A DNA stretch of 64,000 nucleotides from CAZMVY01 sp964653435 (lineage in GTDB: Bacteria; Planctomycetota; Phycisphaerae; UBA1845; PWPN01), in assembly GCA_964653435.1 (NCBI GenBank), contig CAZZFA010000003.1, positions 1-64,000 on the forward strand, written 5' to 3'. Below the pieces are notes generated by a model, which was not told the origin of the DNA, ran no database searches, and worked only from the letters and a program-made list of their open reading frames with translations. The translations under genes and the position numbers were made by a program. Below, piece by piece: positions 1 to 6,456 of the stretch. Positions within the stretch are counted from its first letter, which is position 1; the number at the start of each line of letters is the position of its first letter.

Positions 1-167
1 CGCATCCTGCCAGAATCGGCCCTCAGATTGAAGATGGGGTTCGCCGGACGGATACAGTAGTAGCGGTAAACCGCCCGGCCGTCGCGTGTGACCTTCTCTT
101 GGCAGAGTCCGAAGACCTCCCTGCCCACATCACCACGGACGTACCTTGGCTGAGGCCCGCGCGGCAT
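1..167 (-). CDS. Hypothetical protein, N-terminal part, runs off the left edge
   Basis: An open frame on the minus strand starts at an ATG at 167 and continues without a stop to the window edge, giving about 55 residues. The start is preceded by GAGG about 8 bases upstream. The sequence has a natural composition with several aromatic residues (for example FGLCQE and YRYYCIRP), unlike the arginine-rich spurious frames around it. It lies outside the mobile element, to the left of the displaced tRNA end, so it should be a host gene. No family is recognised, and the fragment is too short to assign a function. Confidence 0.5.
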   Translation of the reverse strand, partial: MPRGPQPRYVRGDVGREVFGLCQEKVTRDGRAVYRYYCIRPANPIFNLRADSGRM

Positions 168-432
168 CGTTTCGCCCTCGAAAACATCCCAAGGCGGCCT
201 TCGGCCGCAACCGAACACGGGCGCGCCAGCGGCCGTCATGCTGAGCGAAGCGAAGCATCTGGCTTCTCTGCGCCAATCCGCCGGATTCTTCGTCGCTGCC
301 CTCCTTAGAATGATGGGTGGCGCTACCGCCCTGGCGCGATACATGCGCGCAAGGCGCGCAGAAGCTGCGACGGAAGACTCTACAGTCCGGGTCCTGTCAC
401 AGAAGCGCTTGCGAATCAGAGGGTTATGGAAC
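168..432. other. Host flank left of the element, no gene seen
   Basis: No convincing reading frame was found. Positions 234-262 hold a stretch reading MLSEAKHL or HAERSEAS in two frames, which I recall as a widespread intergenic repeat in environmental genomes. Only one copy is present here, so the repeat status cannot be shown from this window. Confidence 0.3.
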
Positions 433-477
433 TGGGCGATACAGGGCTCGAACCTGTAACCTCATCCGTGTAAGGGA
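433..477 (-). pseudogene. Displaced 3' end of tRNA-Val (attL side)
   Basis: On the minus strand this stretch aligns without gaps to the 3' part of the intact tRNA-Val at 10192-10236, from the anticodon loop to the discriminator base. Only six positions differ, and all lie in the T-stem (441-443 and 455-457). The changes are compensatory: the stem here is ACAGG/CCTGT, while the intact gene has GGGGG/CCCTC, and both pair. The 5' half of the tRNA is absent, so this is the original host 3' end, pushed aside when the element brought its own 3' end into the gene. Confidence 0.85.
458..477. repeat. attL core, 20-bp direct repeat
   Basis: Identical over 20 bases to 10217-10236. In tRNA terms it covers the anticodon loop and the 3' side of the anticodon stem. 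Identity ends abruptly at 478, where element-internal sequence begins. Confidence 0.8.
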
Positions 478-693
478 ACGGGCGGCGAAATCCAAGGCGC
501 GGAGACAGCGGGAGTTACGGCGTCGGAGGCAGCCGCTTGTACCGGTGCTTGTACCAGCGATGCGGAAAACGCGAACGCCGACGCCCTTGGACGGCTCGCC
601 GTTGAGCTGGCGAAGCTCTCGCCGGCGGACCGGGCGCGGCTCGTCGCGATGCTCGCCGGCAAGGCGAACGACGGCAACGGGGGGGCGCGATGA
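478..693 (+). pseudogene. Orphan 71-codon tail of the integrase, split off by integration
   Basis: From the left core an open frame of 71 codons runs to a TGA at 691-693. It has no start of its own, and a stop lies just before the core at 457. Codon phase relative to the core is the same as in the integrase at the right end. Joining the two cores therefore extends the integrase from residue 591 by these 71 residues, to 662. The last 45 residues look like real protein, with an amphipathic helix around ALGRLAVELAKLSPADRARL. In the integrated state the piece cannot be translated as part of the integrase. This is inference from frame and phase; no circle junction is seen. Confidence 0.65.
534..555. 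promoter_or_regulatory. Candidate integrase arm-type sites, left arm
   Basis: Two copies of CGCTTGTACC (534-543 exact, 546-555 with one mismatch) lie 12 bp apart, 57 bp from the core. The same pair with the same 12-bp step occurs on the right arm. In the predicted extended integrase frame the reading phase differs from the right-arm copies, so shared protein sequence does not explain the match. Confidence 0.5.
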
Positions 694-1123
694 TGCGGCG
701 ACCACCGCCACGACGCCGGACAGCGCAGGGCATGGCGGCCGGGTGTCCCCGACGTTCGCGGGGAACCCGTCACCCCGGAGAATCCGAACCACGCCCCACG
801 GCCCGGTCGGCGCTACCTCTCCCGATTACCTCCCTTCGGAGCTTCGCGGTTTTCGCGTTAAAGTGGCTGTACAGGTCGTGGCGTGAGGGACCGGTCGGGA
901 CGGACACCGAGAGCGCCGCACGCGGTCGCGCGCGCCGGGCGAAGAACACCTGTTGCCGCGGGAAATCGCGTGTTCTGATGGTGACGGACCGGGGGCGGAC
1001 GGACGCGGTGCGTGAAGGGAGAACGGCGAACCAACGGGTACGGGACATACGCGCGGGGGCGGCGGGCGACGGTGCTGCCGGGCAGACGCGCGAATCGTAT
1101 TCGTATACGCGAAGGAAACGGCG
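694..1123. other. Element-internal stretch without a convincing gene
   Basis: Positions 740-769 form a strong imperfect hairpin that resembles a single type I-E CRISPR repeat but has no second copy. A frame from an ATG at 690 to a TGA at 1125-1127 touches both neighbours by four-base overlaps, which would suit an operon. Its product is so rich in arginine and proline that I treat it as doubtful. Around 1095-1110 there is an AT-richer patch with the palindrome CGTATACG, possibly part of the promoter of the next gene. Confidence 0.4.
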
Positions 1124-1351
1124 ATGATTGACTTGGACGACCCAACGATCAAGGCGTTTCTCAAGGGCAAGTACGCCGTGTCGGTACAACTCCATGTGAA
1201 GCCGGGGGGGCTGCCCCGGTACACGGCGATGGCCCGACACGTGGCGACGCGGAGGCACGTACAGGGCTGGGGGCCGACGGCCGCCGAAGCGGTTGAGGAT
1301 CTACGCCGGCGGGCCGACGTATCGGTACGCCTGGCACCGACGCAGAGCTGA
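1124..1351 (+). CDS. Small hypothetical protein of the element, 75 aa
   Basis: The ATG at 1124 is preceded by AAGGA at a good distance. The product is 75 residues, beginning MIDLDDPTIKAFLKG, with a mixed beta/alpha character and no signal peptide or membrane segment. Its C-terminal half (about residues 45-65, WGPTAAEAVEDLRR) resembles the helix of HicB-like or RNase H-like small proteins, but no motif settles this. It is followed by a clear rho-independent terminator at 1518-1543, so it is transcribed separately from the PEP-CTERM gene. No function is assigned. Confidence 0.5.
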   Translation: MIDLDDPTIKAFLKGKYAVSVQLHVKPGGLPRYTAMARHVATRRHVQGWGPTAAEAVEDLRRRADVSVRLAPTQS

Positions 1352-1461
1352 ACTGACGACGCCACCAACGAGCGCCGCGCGCATACACCCCCGTTGCCGG
1401 TCCGCACGTCATACCCGGACCCCTTGTGTCCGCCGTCGGCAATTCGTAACATGAGAGAAAC

Positions 1462-1480
1462 GGGACGGCAGGTCCGTCCC
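1462..1480. other. Short perfect hairpin downstream of the 75-aa gene
   Basis: Seven-base perfect arms (GGGACGG at 1462-1468, CCGTCCC at 1474-1480) enclose a 5-base loop. No T-run follows. It may stabilise an mRNA end ahead of the terminator at 1518. Confidence 0.4.
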
Positions 1481-1517
1481 CAAGTCCTTTCGCGCCTGTG
1501 AGAAATCGGGAGACGAG

Positions 1518-1543
1518 AGAGCCCCTTCGGCGGGCTCTTTTCT
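1518..1543 (+). terminator. Rho-independent terminator
   Basis: A 7-bp stem AGAGCCC/GGGCTCT (1518-1524, 1532-1538) has a loop centred on TTCG and is followed directly by TTTTCTT. It separates the small gene at 1124 from the PEP-CTERM gene at 1612. Confidence 0.75.
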
Positions 1544-1611
1544 TACGTCCGGCGTGTGCCCGGCCAATCAGGCCACGTCGAAGGCTCCACGTCGTTCAAA
1601 GGAGAGCGGAC

Positions 1612-2640
1612 ATGCGCAGCGGTCTGATGCTCGGTGCAATGCTGGTGTTGGCGTGTGTGTCGGGCGCGCTGGCGGACGTGTTCAACATGCCGTCCGGGCT
1701 GACGAGCCTTGAAACCGTGCCCGTGGGCAACGCGGGCAACGCATCGGATGTGCGGTACAATCTTGACCGAAGACCTGAAGGATACGGCCGCGTTGACTAC
1801 GAATACCGGATTGGTAAGTACGAGGTGACGGCCGGGCAGTACACGGAGTTTCTCAACGCCGTCGCCAAGGCAGACACCTACGGGCTGTACGATGTTCGTA
1901 TGTGGGAGGACTACGGCTGTAAGATTGAACGCACAGGCAGTCCCGGTACCTACCAATACAGCGTGAGCGCCGATCGCGCCAATCGTCCCGTCAACTGCGT
2001 GTCGTGGGGCGACGCCGCACGGTTCTGCAATTGGCTGACGAACGGACAGCAGTCGGGGGGACAGAACGCCTCCACCACCGAAGACGGGTCGTACTACCTC
2101 AACGGCGCGATCAGCGACGATGCGTTAATGGCGGTGGCGCGAAAGTCCAACGCTCGGTACGTCATCCCGACCGAAGACGAGTGGTACAAGGCCGCGTACC
2201 ACAAGAACGACGGTGCAACGGGGCACTACTGGGACTATCCCACGAGTACGAACATTGTACCTGGAAACGTGCTTCCCGATCATGGCAACAGCGCAAACTA
2301 CTCCGTGGCATGCCAGTATCCTTCCATTGGCAGCCCTTACTGGATGACTGAGGCCGGAGCATTTCAGAATTCAGCGAGTCCGTACGGTACGTTCGATCAG
2401 GCGGGAAACGTTGTGGAGTGGACGGAAACAGCAAGGACGGATCAAGCGGTTCCGGTCATACGCGGAGGCGGATGGAACCGAGACATAGGTCTGCATGCGT
2501 CGGATCGTGATCGTCTTGTGGCTTCGTACACAAGCAACTACTGGGATATCGGCTTCCGCGTCGTTGAGGTTCCGGAACCTGTCACGCTTTCGCTGCTTGC
2601 TCTTGGTGGGTTGGCGATGATGAAGCGACGGCGGCCGTAG
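1612..2640 (+). CDS. Secreted PEP-CTERM protein with FGE-sulfatase-like domain
   Basis: The ATG at 1612 follows AAAGGAG and gives 342 residues. Residues 1-21 are a signal peptide (MRSGLMLGAMLVLACVSGALA). Residues about 45-325 carry a formylglycine-generating-enzyme fold: YRIGKYEVTAGQY, PVNCVSWGDAARFCNW, IPTEDEWYKAAY, GNVVEWTET and RGGGWNRD. The C-terminus is a PEP-CTERM sorting signal (VPEPVTLSLLALGGLA, then KRRRP), read by an exosortase at the inner membrane. The last part of the domain lacks the catalytic cysteines of true FGE, so a binding or structural role is likelier than sulfatase activation. It is unexpected cargo in this element and stands alone between a terminator and the next promoter. 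Confidence 0.85.
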   Translation: MRSGLMLGAMLVLACVSGALADVFNMPSGLTSLETVPVGNAGNASDVRYNLDRRPEGYGRVDYEYRIGKYEVTAGQYTEFLNAVAKADTYGLYDVRMWEDYGCKIERTGSPGTYQYSVSADRANRPVNCVSWGDAARFCNWLTNGQQSGGQNASTTEDGSYYLNGAISDDALMAVARKSNARYVIPTEDEWYKAAYHKNDGATGHYWDYPTSTNIVPGNVLPDHGNSANYSVACQYPSIGSPYWMTEAGAFQNSASPYGTFDQAGNVVEWTETARTDQAVPVIRGGGWNRDIGLHASDRDRLVASYTSNYWDIGFRVVEVPEPVTLSLLALGGLAMMKRRRP

Positions 2641-2677
2641 CGCGATGGCGGCGGTGCGATAACGCCGAACCGCCAAC

Positions 2678-2763
2678 TATAATCAGGATGGGTAGTCGGC
2701 TGATCCCCGACGAACGGGCCAAGCGGTCGTGCCGGGCTTCGGTGTCCACGGTCGGCCGCTTGG
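2678..2763 (+). promoter_or_regulatory. Perfect -10 box and inverted repeat upstream of the 2789 gene
   Basis: TATAAT is present at 2678-2683 without a good -35 box. Downstream, CCAAGCGG (2719-2726) and CCGCTTGG (2756-2763) form an 8-bp perfect inverted repeat in the would-be leader. It could be an operator or an mRNA hairpin. Confidence 0.4.
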
Positions 2764-2788
2764 ACCGGCCCGATTGAGGACACCGAAC

Positions 2789-3562
2789 ATGTCGGACTAC
2801 TACATCTTCGTCATCGAAAGCTATTCGATTGACTCTTGGGGCCAAAGACGCGGGCGCAGCAAAGTGGATGCAAGGTGCGTCGCGAAGGTCGAGGGGAAAG
2901 ACGTGGCGCAGCATGTGTGCGACGCGATGAATGGGGAATACCGCGGAGGTCGCTACGCGCTTCCGCAGTTTGGCACCCGAAGCGCGGAGGAAGCGACAGT
3001 TAGTGAGACGGCGGCGTGGGAAGTGCGGATCAGGAAGCTGAACGACATCATCGGAGCGCCTGACGACCACGACGAGCGGTCGCGCGATGCGGCGTACCAT
3101 CGGCAGGCCGCGAAGCTGGAAGCCGAAGTCCGCAAGCGGCTGGGACTCCCGGACCGGAAGGCATCGGCCGCGAACGGCGACGGGAATAGGTGCCCCCCCG
3201 AAGAAGCTGAGACCAAGACGGATGGGAAGGCCGAAAGCCCGGAAGGGCAAGGCTCGGGGCAACTGCTGGCGGGGGTAACGGGCGGGAAAGCCAAAGTCCT
3301 TCCGGCGTGTGCCCTGAAAGCTGGCGAACAGTACCGACAGGCCGTCAAAGTGTTGGGCACCGACACGGCCACCGACCGCGAAGTGTACGAACAAATCGAA
3401 AAGGCGTTCCAGCAGGCCGGCGAAGCCGATGACCTACCGAGCTTCGACACGTGGCGACGTAACTTGCGCATGTATCGAAAGGCGACCGGAACGCAAAAGC
3501 ACCGTTCACGCACACGGCGAAGCGACGGCGCCCGAAGCGTGGTTGACCATTCGCAGCTCTGA
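2789..3562 (+). CDS. Hypothetical element protein, 257 aa
   Basis: The ATG at 2789 has TGAGGA 8 bases upstream. The product has three parts: an N-terminal mixed domain (about 1-75, starting MSDYYIFVIESYSID), a charged linker with a helix and low-complexity segment (about 95-170), and a C-terminal helical part (about 185-245) with a motif around FDTWRRNLRMYRKA. That last motif looks like a helix-turn-helix-type DNA-binding element. It sits directly before the 11-bp direct repeats at 3563-3616, so a role as an initiator or regulator binding those repeats is a reasonable guess but not shown. No family name is recognised. Confidence 0.6.
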   Translation: MSDYYIFVIESYSIDSWGQRRGRSKVDARCVAKVEGKDVAQHVCDAMNGEYRGGRYALPQFGTRSAEEATVSETAAWEVRIRKLNDIIGAPDDHDERSRDAAYHRQAAKLEAEVRKRLGLPDRKASAANGDGNRCPPEEAETKTDGKAESPEGQGSGQLLAGVTGGKAKVLPACALKAGEQYRQAVKVLGTDTATDREVYEQIEKAFQQAGEADDLPSFDTWRRNLRMYRKATGTQKHRSRTRRSDGARSVVDHSQL

Positions 3563-3629
3563 AAGCGGAAAAGAAGCGGAAAGGAAGCGGAAAGGAAGCG
3601 GAAAGGAAGCGGAAATCTGAGATTTCCGC
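3563..3629. repeat. Five 11-bp direct repeats ending in an inverted repeat
   Basis: Five units of AGCGGAAAGGA (first and last imperfect) repeat with an exact 11-bp step, GCGG at 3565, 3576, 3587, 3598 and 3609. The last unit is also the left arm of a 9-bp perfect inverted repeat (3609-3617 and 3621-3629). A further AGCGGAAA and inverted copies lie at about 3682-3715. One unit per helical turn is the layout of iterons bound by a replication initiator or repressor. The location immediately upstream of the replication genes fits an origin or operator. Confidence 0.65.
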
Positions 3630-3651
3630 TCTTGGCACGTATCGCCCCTAG

Positions 3652-3673
3652 CGCCCCGCTGGGGGCGTTTTTC
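3652..3673 (+). terminator. Rho-independent terminator after the repeats
   Basis: The stem CGCCCC/GGGGCG (3652-3657, 3662-3667) is followed by TTTTTCT. It ends transcription coming from the 2789 gene and separates it from the replication operon. Confidence 0.65.
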
Positions 3674-3795
3674 TGGGCGCAAAGCGGAAATCCTGTGCCT
3701 TTCCGCCCTTTCCGGTCTGTGGTCTGAAACTGGCGTGTGTATTCGGCGGCAGGTGTTGGCCGACACGTCGGGGATTACAGATAGGAGCTTTCGCC

Positions 3796-4074
3796 ATGAT
3801 CGGGAAACAGACACCGGCAGCCGACGCCGTACAAGCTCGGCGGTGCGCGGCGACGTTCGAGAACGCCGCGATGCTCGACGTAAACCAGGTTGCTGCGCTG
3901 CTTTGCTGCAGCGCGCGGCACGTCTATCGGCTCGCCGACGCGGGGCTGATGCCACGGCCGATCAAGCTCGGGTCGCTGGTCCGCTGGCCGCGCCGCGGCG
4001 GCGGGGCTACGCACAGTATCGAAGATTGGATCAGCGCGGGGTGCCCGTCGTGCCGGAAGGCGGTGTCGCGATGA
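3796..4074 (+). CDS. AlpA/excisionase-like helix-turn-helix protein
   Basis: The ATG at 3796 follows AGGAG. The 92-residue product has the MerR-like winged HTH of AlpA and excisionase proteins: MLDVNQVAALLCCSARHVYRLADAGLMPRPIKLGSLVRW at about residues 26-65, followed by IEDWISAGCP. The pattern of two short helices, the basic R-x-x-R turn and the RW beta-strand is diagnostic for this family. Such proteins control integrase direction or switch on the element's genes. It is the first gene of a run of seven overlapping genes ending at 7830, which suggests it also governs the replication operon. Confidence 0.75.
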   Translation: MIGKQTPAADAVQARRCAATFENAAMLDVNQVAALLCCSARHVYRLADAGLMPRPIKLGSLVRWPRRGGGATHSIEDWISAGCPSCRKAVSR

Positions 4075-4532
4075 TCGCACCTACCGCGATTCTTGGCGGA
4101 CCGACCGAAGGCGAGCGGCGCAAGTCCGACGTGCTCACCGAACTGGCGGCGCGGCGCGAAGTATACGTCAACCGTGGGCGCCGGGCGCTACTCATAACGC
4201 TTATTGAACGCGGGGAGGCGACCGCCGACGACGTTCGTCGCGCTGTCGAGTTGCCGGACGGAATCAGCGCGGTCTGTCTCGGGGCCGTGCCGGGCGAGTT
4301 GGCGCGGCGCGGCATCGTGCAGCGCGTCGGGTTCGCTACGACGGCACGGCCAGAAGCGCACGCACGGCCCGTCAGCATATGGGCGCTTCGCGATCGGGCC
4401 GCTGCCCTTCGCTGGCTCACCGCTCACCCGGATCGGCGCGACCCGGTTGAGGACGCTGACGAGGGCTTCTTGTTCTCGATGGGCACCCGCAAGAACGAAG
4501 GCCCGACGGTTGCCGCCGCCGGGCTTTCGTAA
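4071..4532 (+). CDS. Hypothetical winged-helix-like protein, 153 aa
   Basis: The ATG at 4071 overlaps the TGA of the previous gene (ATGA), which suggests translational coupling. Residues about 15-95 are helical and read like a winged-helix domain: LTELAARREVYVNRGRRALL, then ADDVRRAVELPDGISAVCLG and LARRGIVQRVGF, followed by VSIWALRD. The pattern resembles a DnaD- or MarR-like wing found in phage replication modules. The C-terminus is acidic and short. A DNA-binding role in replication or its control is inferred from fold impression and operon position only. Confidence 0.6.
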   Translation: MIAPTAILGGPTEGERRKSDVLTELAARREVYVNRGRRALLITLIERGEATADDVRRAVELPDGISAVCLGAVPGELARRGIVQRVGFATTARPEAHARPVSIWALRDRAAALRWLTAHPDRRDPVEDADEGFLFSMGTRKNEGPTVAAAGLS

Positions 4533-4550
4533 ATCGAAAGGATCCGATCT

Positions 4551-5144
4551 ATGGCACGTAAACGACTCTCTGACATTCTACGCAACAGCGAGCGCGACGC
4601 AATCGCGTCCGCATGGCAGAGCACCCAGGCAGCCGGCGAACTGACGCCCCTGCCGCCCGGCGACTATATCGCGCATATCGTCAGCGGCGAGTTGTTCACC
4701 GCCCGGACGAACGGGACGGCCGGATACAAGATCAGCTTTCAGGTGTGCGAGGGCGAGCACCGGGGCCGGCGGTTCTGGCATGATCTGTGGCTCACGCCGG
4801 CCGCGCTGCCGATGACGAAACGCGACCTTGCCAAGATTGGCGTTACGGCGATGGAACAGCTCGAAGCGCCTATACCGCAGGGCATCCGCTGCAAAGTGAA
4901 ACTCGCCTTGCGGAAGGATGACGACGGCACCGAATACAACCGCGTCCGATCCTTCGAGGTTGTCGGTATCGACCGGGCCGAACCGGACGCCTTCGCGCCG
5001 GCGGACTTCGACCCGGCGCCGGACGCGGGCGACAGGGCGGCCCAAGCCGAACCCGATCTGACGGCGCTCCAGGACCAGGCCGCTCAGGAACCACCCGGGG
5101 ACGCATCGTTTGCGTTCGGACACAACGTCGGGGGTGCGCCATGA
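4551..5144 (+). CDS. DUF669-like phage ssDNA-binding/replication accessory protein
   Basis: The ATG at 4551 has GAAAGGA upstream. The 197-residue protein has the DUF669 layout of phage replication modules. It has an N-terminal helical lead, then PPGDYIAHIVSGELFTAR with GYKISFQVCEGEHRGRRFWHD at about residues 36-82. A second half (about 85-140) has the beta-strand segment IRCKVKLALRKDDDG. The C-terminal 55 residues are acidic and proline-rich, as in many single-strand-binding proteins that recruit helicase or primase through the tail. It lies just upstream of the primase and helicase genes. The family assignment is from pattern memory and moderately sure. Confidence 0.55.
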   Translation: MARKRLSDILRNSERDAIASAWQSTQAAGELTPLPPGDYIAHIVSGELFTARTNGTAGYKISFQVCEGEHRGRRFWHDLWLTPAALPMTKRDLAKIGVTAMEQLEAPIPQGIRCKVKLALRKDDDGTEYNRVRSFEVVGIDRAEPDAFAPADFDPAPDAGDRAAQAEPDLTALQDQAAQEPPGDASFAFGHNVGGAP

Positions 5145-5449
5145 TGACCCGCGACGAAGTACCGCCGAAGTATCGCAAGGCGTATGACCGGGCCGTGACG
5201 GGCAAGGCATCACCCCGTACGGCGATCAGACTTCACTGCCTGATGTGCTGCGGCTGGATTCGGTCCGAGGCCGAACAGTGCACCGCGCCCGGTTGTCCGC
5301 TGTTTCGATACCGTCCGGGGGCCGCACCAAGCCGCCCGGGGAAGGGGTTTGCGCCGCGCCAAGGCACGCAAACCGTCGAGGTGGCTTCCGGGGCGGGGGC
5401 AACGCGGAATCGGTGCCGGAAGGCCGGTTCGCCGGAGGGTGCCGCATGA
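5141..5449 (+). CDS. Small Cys-rich, probably zinc-binding protein
   Basis: It starts at an ATG at 5141 overlapping the upstream stop (ATGATGA) and ends inside an ATGA with the primase. Residues 30-55 carry HCLMCCGW and CTAPGCPLFRYRP, giving a Cys/His set suited to one zinc ion. I recall similar HCLxCC...CPLxxYR proteins in planctomycete phage-like loci. The remainder is basic and low-complexity. A nucleic-acid-binding or protein-interaction role in replication is inferred from context. Confidence 0.6.
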   Translation: MMTRDEVPPKYRKAYDRAVTGKASPRTAIRLHCLMCCGWIRSEAEQCTAPGCPLFRYRPGAAPSRPGKGFAPRQGTQTVEVASGAGATRNRCRKAGSPEGAA

Positions 5450-6456
5450 CACCGGCTGGCTATCGCTACGGCTTTCGGGTGCTCGGACCGACCACGGAAC
5501 GGCGGCGGCTCATCGGCTGGGCTCCCGCGTTCCGGGCGTACCTCGAATGCGACGGACGCGCCGAGCTGGGCCGAGAAGCGTACCTGTCCGCGTTCACGTT
5601 CGGCGATGACTTCCGCCGGCACCTCGAAGCGACCGGCTCGCCGAAGGGCTTCGCCGGGCCGTGCTGGGCACCGTTCGTGTGGTTCGACCTGGACGCGCCC
5701 GACGCCGTGGGCTTCGCCCTTGAGGCCGCCCGGCGCCTTGCCGGTGCGATTACGGGCCGGTTCAAGATCGCCGATGATGCGTTGCTCGTCTTCTACAGCG
5801 GCTCGAAGGGCTTTCACGTCGGGGTGCCCACCTGTTTTTGGGGGCCGGCGCCGGGGCCGCTGTTCCATCGGATCGCCCGGGCGTTCGCCGAGCGGATCGC
5901 GGCGGCGGTCCCCGTGACGATCGACACCGGCATCTACGACCGGGTGCGGATCTTCCGGGCACCGAACAGCCGGCACGCAAAGACGGGGCGATACAAGCGG
6001 CGGCTCACGTTCGATGAGCTGATGGGGTTGTCGCTCGATGCGATCACGCGGCTCGCCGAGGCGCCCGCGCCCGTCGAGTGGGAACCGCCGACGGGAACGA
6101 GCGCCGAGGGCGCGAAGCTCTGGGGCGAGGCCGCCCGCCAGGTTGAGGCCGAAGCGACCGCCCGCCAACAGCGAGGGCCCGTCAACAGCACGGCCGCGAC
6201 ATTGAACCGGGCGACGCTGGCATTCATCCGCGAAGGGGCCGCCGTCGGGGACCGGCATAAGCGGTTGTACTCGGCGGCGGCGAATCTGGCGGAGTACGGC
6301 TGTCCGCCCGCGCTGGCGCATGCGCTGCTCACCGAGACGGCGCTTGATTGCGGGCTGCCGCCTTCGGACGTGCGCCGGGCGATCGACAACGGGATTGCGT
6401 CGGTCGGATCGGCGGTGGTCATGACGCCGGGCGGCGAAGGAGGCGGACATGGCTGA
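5446..6456 (+). CDS. Archaeo-eukaryotic-type primase (AEP/Prim-Pol) of the element
   Basis: The ATG at 5446 overlaps the preceding TGA, with GGAGGG just upstream, giving 336 residues. The AEP catalytic core is visible: FDLDA at about 80-84 (the two metal-binding aspartates), SGSKGFHV at about 118-125 (the SxH nucleotide-binding motif), and IDTGIYDRVRIFRAPNSRH at about 165-185, which carries the third acidic residue and the basic follow-up. Residues about 240-325 form a PriCT-like helical domain (DRHKRLYSAAANLAEYG). It would prime DNA synthesis at the element's origin together with the DnaB-like ATPase that follows. Confidence 0.8.
   Translation: MTPAGYRYGFRVLGPTTERRRLIGWAPAFRAYLECDGRAELGREAYLSAFTFGDDFRRHLEATGSPKGFAGPCWAPFVWFDLDAPDAVGFALEAARRLAGAITGRFKIADDALLVFYSGSKGFHVGVPTCFWGPAPGPLFHRIARAFAERIAAAVPVTIDTGIYDRVRIFRAPNSRHAKTGRYKRRLTFDELMGLSLDAITRLAEAPAPVEWEPPTGTSAEGAKLWGEAARQVEAEATARQQRGPVNSTAATLNRATLAFIREGAAVGDRHKRLYSAAANLAEYGCPPALAHALLTETALDCGLPPSDVRRAIDNGIASVGSAVVMTPGGEGGGHG

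Noticed and set aside
234..262. HAERSEAS/MLSEAKHL-type repeat near the left edge
   Set aside because: It may be a widespread intergenic repeat, but only one copy is visible, so repeat status cannot be supported here.
740..769. A 30-base hairpin closely resembling a type I-E CRISPR repeat (CCCCGACGTTCGCGGGG core)
   Set aside because: Only one copy is present, with no second unit at spacer distance and no cas gene in the window.
690..1127. Frame of 145 codons with four-base overlaps at both ends
   Set aside because: The product is an arginine/proline-rich chain typical of spurious frames in GC-rich DNA; the overlaps may be chance.
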